Of a DNA stretch of 64,000 nucleotides, positions 59,512-64,000 are shown in pieces. This stretch comes from CBDDFV01 sp965227335 (GTDB lineage Bacteria > Planctomycetota > Phycisphaerae > Phycisphaerales > SM1A02). Made by a program: the position numbers and the translations under genes. The DNA lies in contig CBDDFV010000001.1 in NCBI GenBank assembly GCA_965227335.1, positions 744,001 to 808,000 of the forward strand, written 5' to 3'. The notes beneath the pieces were generated by a model. That model did not search any database. It was not told the DNA's origin and saw nothing but the letters and a program-made list of their open reading frames with translations. Each line of letters begins with the position of its first letter. Within the stretch, counting starts at the first letter, position 1.

Positions 59512-61977
59512 ATGCCACGAAATCGCCAATCATGGACGGTCATCGGACTCGCGGCGGTCGTCGCGGGAAGCGCCGCCGGCCAGACCATCTGCGTCAACAA
59601 GATCACCGATTTCGAGGCGATCAACCCCTACGGAGCGCGTCCGGCGATCCACAACGGGCTGATCGCCTTTCTTGGCGAGAACAAGACGACGGGGATCTCG
59701 GGGATCTTCACCGCGCCGGCGGACGGCGCCGGGCCGCTCACGGTGATCGCCGACGAAGCGACGTTCGCGCCGAACGCCGCGAGCACGTTCTTTCAGGCGT
59801 TCTGGAACCCGGACATTCATGACGGCCAGGTCGTCTTCGCCGCCCGTTATGACGGCAGCAACATCGACGGCATCTATCAGGGCGACGGCGACGGGCTGGT
59901 GACGCTCGTCGATCATGGGCCGGCCGACAATCGTGATGCGATCGGTCCGGAAGGCGTGGTCTGGGAGACGAATGCGGGCTTCAGTACGCCGTTCTTCAAG
60001 CCGGTCGGTCAGGCGTGGTTCCCGATCGTGTCGCACGGCGATCCAATGCCCGGCGGCGGGACGTTTGTCGATGTCGACCCCGACGATCCGGCGCTGGAGG
60101 GCGGCCACGTCACGCTCGCCGCGTACGTCAGCCACAAGACCGGCGTGGACGGCGGCGTGTACCTGTACGACGTTGAGACGGACGCGCTCAATCTGGTCGC
60201 CAACTGGACGGTTCAGATGCCGGGACGCGACGAATTCTTTGACTACTTTTCGCAGGCGCATACGGACGGCGAGCGCGTCGTCATGGTGGGCAAGAGCGGC
60301 TTCATCGGCTTCGGCGGTCATCAGGGGCTGTACACAGCGCCGGCGGTGTCCGCGCCAGGTGAGCCGGCGCCGCTGACGCTGATCACGGAGCTCGGCGACC
60401 TCACGCCGGCCGGCGATCCGTTCACGCAGTTCGGCGACGTCGCGGTGCAGGGCGATCTGATCATCTTCCAGGCGAGCTTCGAGACCGATGGGGGCGGGGG
60501 GCTCGCGATCTTCGGCAAGCGGGGCGACGGTCCGATCTTCCGGATCGTCGGTCTCGGCGACACCTTCGACGACATTACGCCGACGACGATTGACTGGAAC
60601 TTCCGCGGGCTCGATCAGAACCAGATCGTCTTTCGCGGCACGATCGGACCGCCCCCCGGCGGCGGCACGTTCAATTACGCGCTGTTCTCCGCCACCATTC
60701 TCGAAGACGGCGCCAAGTGCCCCGAGCCGGGCGGCGGCGAACCGCCGACGGAGTTCGAGGCGTGTCGCGAGTGGTCGGTCGCCGCGGCGCCGGACGCCGA
60801 CACGACACTCAGCGTGCGCGACGTCGAGATCATTGACGAAAATGACATCTGGATCGTCGGCGGCGACGGGTTCGCCGCGCACTGGAACGGCGCGGCGTGG
60901 ACGACCGAGCCGACGCCGCCGGTCGACGACTTCAACGTCTCTCTCGAGAATGTCGACGCCGATCCGCAGGGGAATGTCTGGGCGGTCGGCCAGTATTACA
61001 ACGGGTCGAAGAACGTGACCGCAAGCTTCCGCCGCGCGGCGGACGGCGGCGTCTGGACCCACGTGCCCACGCCGAGTCCCGGCCCCACGTACAACTACCT
61101 CTGGGGCGTCGAGGCAATTGGTCCGACCGAAGCGTGGGCGGTCGGCGAAGTGTGGCTGTCGAATAGCGGCAGCGAGTTCTTCGTCCTGCACTTTGACGGC
61201 GAGTCGTGGAGCGAATTCACGCTGCCCGATCTTCCCGACGGTCAGTACAACAACTTCCAGGGCGTCTCGTCCAGCGGTCCGGACAACGTCTGGATCGTCG
61301 GCACGTCCGACCCCGTCCTGACGTACGAGGCGGTGTTCTATCACTACAACGGGGAGACATGGGCGCCGGCGGCGGGGATCAACCAGCCCTCGAACAGCAC
61401 GTCGATGTATGACATTGACGTGGTGAGCCCGACGCTGGCGTACGCGGTCGGCAGCCAGTTCGTCACCGGTCTCGGTCATCAGACGTTCGCGATGAAGTTC
61501 GACGGCGCGTCGTGGACGCCGATGCTCACGCCGAACCCGGGCATCGGCTGGAACTTCCTGTTCGGCGTCGCCGCGACCGATGAGGATCACGTCTACGCAA
61601 CGGGGTACCACTACTACGGCGCCGTGAACGAACCGATCACGCTTCACTGGAACGCCGGCGCCGACACCTTCGTGGGAACCGACATGGAGATGGTCGGCTA
61701 CTCGACGACGGCCTGGGCGGCCGGCGCGCTGCCCAACGGCGACGGCCTCGCGGTCGGCACGATCGGGTATTACGGCGGCGCGCCCGCTGACGTGTACCTG
61801 CGTTCGTTCTCGCGCCCGGGCGGTCCGGCGGATCTCGACTGCGACGGCGCAGTCGGCTCAAGCGACCTCGCCGCGCTGCTCAGCGTGTGGAATACCGCCG
61901 ACGCGATCGCCGACCTCAGCCGCGACGGCGTCGTCGGCGCGGCGGACCTCGCCATGATGCTCAGCGAATGGCAATGA
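59512..61977 (+). CDS. Secreted beta-propeller-like protein with dockerin-like C-terminus
   Basis: This 821-residue exported protein has a signal peptide (VIGLAAVVAGSAAGQT). Residues about 30-400 form one beta-rich domain (DGQVVFAARYDGSNIDGIYQ). Residues about 420-760 are kelch/propeller-like repeats with the recurring theme DIWIVGGDGFAAHWNGAAW, NVWAVGQYYNGS and AWAVGEVW. The last 50 residues are two dockerin-like repeats (DLDCDGAVGSSDLAALLSVW and DLSRDGVVGAADLAMMLSEW). The same C-terminal module ends the beta-helix protein at 16047, so both probably attach to the same surface or cohesin-like partner. GAGGAG precedes the ATG. Confidence 0.87.
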   Translation: MPRNRQSWTVIGLAAVVAGSAAGQTICVNKITDFEAINPYGARPAIHNGLIAFLGENKTTGISGIFTAPADGAGPLTVIADEATFAPNAASTFFQAFWNPDIHDGQVVFAARYDGSNIDGIYQGDGDGLVTLVDHGPADNRDAIGPEGVVWETNAGFSTPFFKPVGQAWFPIVSHGDPMPGGGTFVDVDPDDPALEGGHVTLAAYVSHKTGVDGGVYLYDVETDALNLVANWTVQMPGRDEFFDYFSQAHTDGERVVMVGKSGFIGFGGHQGLYTAPAVSAPGEPAPLTLITELGDLTPAGDPFTQFGDVAVQGDLIIFQASFETDGGGGLAIFGKRGDGPIFRIVGLGDTFDDITPTTIDWNFRGLDQNQIVFRGTIGPPPGGGTFNYALFSATILEDGAKCPEPGGGEPPTEFEACREWSVAAAPDADTTLSVRDVEIIDENDIWIVGGDGFAAHWNGAAWTTEPTPPVDDFNVSLENVDADPQGNVWAVGQYYNGSKNVTASFRRAADGGVWTHVPTPSPGPTYNYLWGVEAIGPTEAWAVGEVWLSNSGSEFFVLHFDGESWSEFTLPDLPDGQYNNFQGVSSSGPDNVWIVGTSDPVLTYEAVFYHYNGETWAPAAGINQPSNSTSMYDIDVVSPTLAYAVGSQFVTGLGHQTFAMKFDGASWTPMLTPNPGIGWNFLFGVAATDEDHVYATGYHYYGAVNEPITLHWNAGADTFVGTDMEMVGYSTTAWAAGALPNGDGLAVGTIGYYGGAPADVYLRSFSRPGGPADLDCDGAVGSSDLAALLSVWNTADAIADLSRDGVVGAADLAMMLSEWQ

Positions 61978-62045
61978 TCTCCACGGGCGCCTGACCCCGA
62001 CCCGCTCGTCAGCCGGCCGGCGGCCTCCCTCGAGAGCGTCGTCGG

Positions 62046-62064
62046 CCGCTGTCATTGACAGCGG
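62046..62064. terminator. Hairpin between convergent genes
   Basis: CCGCTGTC-ATT-GACAGCGG, an 8-bp stem with a 3-nt loop, lies between the convergent exoprotein and deoC genes. It has no T-run, so termination is a guess from position alone. Confidence 0.4.
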
Positions 62065-62073
62065 GGCGGCAGG

Positions 62074-62994
62074 TCACGCCTCCGAAAAGTCATGCCCCGC
62101 CATGTACCGGCCCGTCTCCTGCTTCAGGATCTGGCGAAGCAGGTCGTTGAGCAGACTCGAGGCGCCGAATCGGAAGAGATCGGGCGTCAGCCACTCCGGA
62201 CCCAGCGTTTCCTGCACCATCACCAGGTAGTGCAGCGCGGGCTTCGCCGCCCGGATGCCGCCCGCCGGCTTCATGCCAATCTTCACGCCCGTCGCCCGGT
62301 GGTGATCGCGGATCGCCTCCAGCATGATCAGCGTCACCGGCATCGTCGCCGCCGGCGACACCTTCCCCGTCGACGTCTTGATGAACACCGCCCCGTCCTC
62401 GATCGGGCCCTGCGACGCCGCCGCCTCGATCGCCAGATCCGATGCGCGGCGGACGTTGTCGTAGGTCTCCAGCTCCCCCGTCTCCAGAATGATCTTCAGA
62501 TGCGCCGACCCGCACGCCGCGCGGATCTCCCGAATCTCCGCCGCGACCTCGCCGTACCGACCCGCGAGGAACGCCCCTCGGTTGATGACCATGTCGATCT
62601 CGTCGGCGCCCGCTTCAACGGCCTCCTGGACATCGCGGAGGCGGACGTCGAGCGGGAACTGTCCGCTCGGGAACGCGGTCGCCACCGACGCGATCTTCAC
62701 CGATGAACCTTCCAGCGCATCCTTCGCGATCGGCACGAGGTTGGGATAGACGCAGATCGCGGCGACCGACGGCAGCGGGGGCTCGAGGTCGCCGTCGTAC
62801 GGCCGGACGCCCTTGCGGCAGAGCGCCCGGACCTTCTCCGGCGAGTCCTTGCCTTCGAGGGTGGTGAGGTCGACCATCGAGATGGCGAGACGGAGCCCGG
62901 CCCGCTTGGAGTCGGTCTTGATCGAGCGCGTGGTGAACGACGCCGCGCGGCGGTCGGTCATGACGGCGTCGACGGTGCGTCGGGGGCGGGTCAT
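62074..62994 (-). CDS. deoC: Deoxyribose-phosphate aldolase
   Basis: This 306-residue class I aldolase cleaves 2-deoxyribose-5-phosphate to acetaldehyde and glyceraldehyde-3-phosphate. The Schiff-base lysine is in FIKTSTGK and the second catalytic lysine in GMKPAGGIR; EIDMVINRGAFLAG is also typical. At 306 residues it belongs to the longer class, closer to the eukaryotic-type enzymes, not the 220-residue bacterial type. The ATG overlaps the stop of the Zn-ribbon membrane protein gene, so the two are coupled. Confidence 0.95.
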   Translation of the reverse strand: MTRPRRTVDAVMTDRRAASFTTRSIKTDSKRAGLRLAISMVDLTTLEGKDSPEKVRALCRKGVRPYDGDLEPPLPSVAAICVYPNLVPIAKDALEGSSVKIASVATAFPSGQFPLDVRLRDVQEAVEAGADEIDMVINRGAFLAGRYGEVAAEIREIRAACGSAHLKIILETGELETYDNVRRASDLAIEAAASQGPIEDGAVFIKTSTGKVSPAATMPVTLIMLEAIRDHHRATGVKIGMKPAGGIRAAKPALHYLVMVQETLGPEWLTPDLFRFGASSLLNDLLRQILKQETGRYMAGHDFSEA

Positions 62995-63836
62995 GATTCA
63001 AGTGTAGCGTCGGACGTCGTCGACGCCTTTGTCCACCGCATCGCCTCGTCGATCTCGCGTCCGCACTCGGGGCACGCATCGCCTTCGAGTTTGTACACCG
63101 GATACCCGCACGGACAGCGGGGCTCCTCGATTTCGACGGCGATTCGGAGACGACACGATGAGCAGTGTCCGACGCCGGTCCTGACCGTCTGCGTCGCGCC
63201 GCAGCGGGGACACGTCAGTTCGACGCGGATCTTCCCGCCCAGCGCCACCCGTTCGTCCTTGTGCTTCAGCCACTCCACGAGGGCGAGCACGGGCGTCACC
63301 ACCGTGCCGCACGCGCCGAGGATCGAGGCGACCGCGAGCGTGCGTTGGTAGAGTTCGTCCCAGTCGTCGACGAGGTCTTCGTCGATGATGAGCACCATGA
63401 CGAGGGCCGCGACCAGCCCCGCGAAGCCCAGCGTCGCCACGCGGATCACGCGGGCGTAGTGCACCCGCAGGGGCGGCAGGATCATCAGGCCCCAGTGCGT
63501 CGCCCACAGGCTGATCACGGTGCCCGCCGCGGCGCATCGCACGACGGTCTCCTCGTGGCTCCATCCGAAGACCCGCCAGATCGCGAGGAGCCACACCGCC
63601 AGTGAGGCCAGCGACATCACGATCCCCAGCCACATCAGCGGGACCGCGCGTCGCCGCTCGAGCACGATCGCACACGCGAGGCACGGCAGGCTGAACAGGC
63701 CCACGTTCAGCGACGTCAGAATGAGACGCTCGGTCTGCGATCCCAGCCCGCCGAAGATCACCGCCGCGACGCCCAGCAGGGCGGCGAGCGCCAGCGAGAT
63801 CACCATCCCCCACAGGAAAGCCGTCTTGAGCGTCAT
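62991..63836 (-). CDS. Membrane protein with C-terminal zinc ribbons
   Basis: This 281-residue protein has six or so hydrophobic helices in its first 190 residues (FLWGMVISLALAALLGVAAV, VGLFSLPCLACAIVLE, WLGIVMSLASLAVWLLAIW, ATLGFAGLVAALVMVLII). The cytoplasmic tail then holds cysteine pairs forming two or three ribbons: CPRCG, CSSCR, CPCG and CPECG. The function is unknown. TAGAAT ends 6 nt before the ATG, so the transcript is probably leaderless. It overlaps deoC by 4 bp. Confidence 0.82.
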   Translation of the reverse strand: MTLKTAFLWGMVISLALAALLGVAAVIFGGLGSQTERLILTSLNVGLFSLPCLACAIVLERRRAVPLMWLGIVMSLASLAVWLLAIWRVFGWSHEETVVRCAAAGTVISLWATHWGLMILPPLRVHYARVIRVATLGFAGLVAALVMVLIIDEDLVDDWDELYQRTLAVASILGACGTVVTPVLALVEWLKHKDERVALGGKIRVELTCPRCGATQTVRTGVGHCSSCRLRIAVEIEEPRCPCGYPVYKLEGDACPECGREIDEAMRWTKASTTSDATLES

Positions 63837-63842
63837 GACCTG

Positions 63843-63848
63843 ATTCTA
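63843..63848 (-). promoter_or_regulatory. -10-like hexamer 6 nt before the Zn-ribbon/deoC pair
   Basis: TAGAAT on the minus strand ends 6 nt before the ATG at 63836 with no ribosome binding site between. Confidence 0.45.
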
Positions 63849-63874
63849 CCGCCCGCCGCGGAAGCCGACCCGAC

Positions 63875-63880
63875 TACAAT
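63875..63880 (+). promoter_or_regulatory. -10-like hexamer 8 nt before the last gene
   Basis: TACAAT (5 of 6 consensus bases) ends 8 nt before the ATG at 63889. Confidence 0.45.
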
Positions 63881-63888
63881 GCGGCGAC

Positions 63889-64000
63889 ATGACCGTGATC
63901 GCACGCCCTTCCATCCCGCTGCCGCTGCTCGACGACGGACCGCAGCGTCCGTCCTTCGCGCAGGGACCGCGTGCGCTCAGCAGCGTGAAGCTCCTTCGCA
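63889..64000 (+). CDS. Start of an unidentified gene, cut by the window end
   Basis: An open frame begins at the ATG at 63889 and runs for 37 complete codons to the end of the window (TVIARPSIPLPLLDDGPQRP and on). It is divergent from the Zn-ribbon gene and has a -10-like hexamer in the leaderless position. Too little is visible to name it. Confidence 0.5.
   Translation, partial: MTVIARPSIPLPLLDDGPQRPSFAQGPRALSSVKLLR

Noticed and set aside
62046..62064. Proven terminator between convergent genes
   Set aside because: The hairpin is perfect but lacks a T-run on either strand, so it is listed only with low confidence.

Overview
This window looks like the chromosome of a high-GC planctomycete, probably of the class Phycisphaerae. 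Evidence: secreted proteins ending in paired dockerin-like repeats with a GAADLAALLAAWG-type signature (16047-19544, 59512-61977), an ECF sigma factor overlapped by a TPR Ser/Thr kinase, a DNA topoisomerase VI B subunit, and Zn-ribbon membrane proteins. The organism assignment is inference. I saw no rRNA, tRNA, prophage, insertion sequence or CRISPR array.

Layout. (1) 1-5522: fatty-acid and phospholipid block on the minus strand, rpmF-plsX-fabH-fabD-lipoprotein, a terminator, then fabG-acpP, with a good promoter at 5494-5522. (2) 5553-13562: eight tightly packed minus-strand genes: a PH-like membrane protein, a small soluble protein, a MutL/GlmL-type ASKHA ATPase, a barrel/KOW-type protein, and four membrane-anchored proteins. 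No glutamate mutase is present. This is the best candidate for an undescribed system. (3) 13704-30950: a dispersed kynurenine island (3-hydroxyanthranilate dioxygenase, ACMS decarboxylase, kynureninase, kynurenine monooxygenase, formamidase, a RidA protein fitting 2-aminomuconate deaminase, an SDR and an aldehyde dehydrogenase). It is interleaved with a duplicated beta-helix exoprotein, a 64-bp x 7 hairpin array, a 21-bp x 8 array, and a YdeP-type molybdoenzyme with MobA and a MOSC protein. Tryptophan dioxygenase is not in the window. (4) 31156-41214: PLP decarboxylase, M3 peptidase, IspE, PilZ protein, beta-lactamase-like hydrolase, ECF sigma factor and kinase. (5) 41215-49662: a ParE-toxin remnant, topoisomerase VI B without its A subunit, an AbgT transporter, and a four-gene overlapping amidoligase operon (C39-like peptidase, RLAN/RimK ATP-grasp, GCS2 ligase, N-formylglutamate amidohydrolase-like). 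(6) 49736-64000: an antiporter-RCK-EIIA fusion, DinB protein, NDP kinase, a primary-like sigma factor with a strong terminator, a tyrosine phosphatase-RpiB fusion, three unknown small proteins, a dockerin exoprotein, DeoC and a Zn-ribbon membrane protein.

Two genome-wide habits stand out. First, four genes (24948, 30950, 41214, 41593) end in TAG followed immediately by the same kind of 8-bp-stem, 3-nt-loop palindrome, so a GTAG-type REP element appears to supply or abut the stop codon. Second, about a dozen genes have a TANNNT -10-like hexamer only 6-9 nt before the start codon and no ribosome binding site, which suggests widespread leaderless transcription. ATGA/GTGA stop-start overlaps join genes in nearly every operon.
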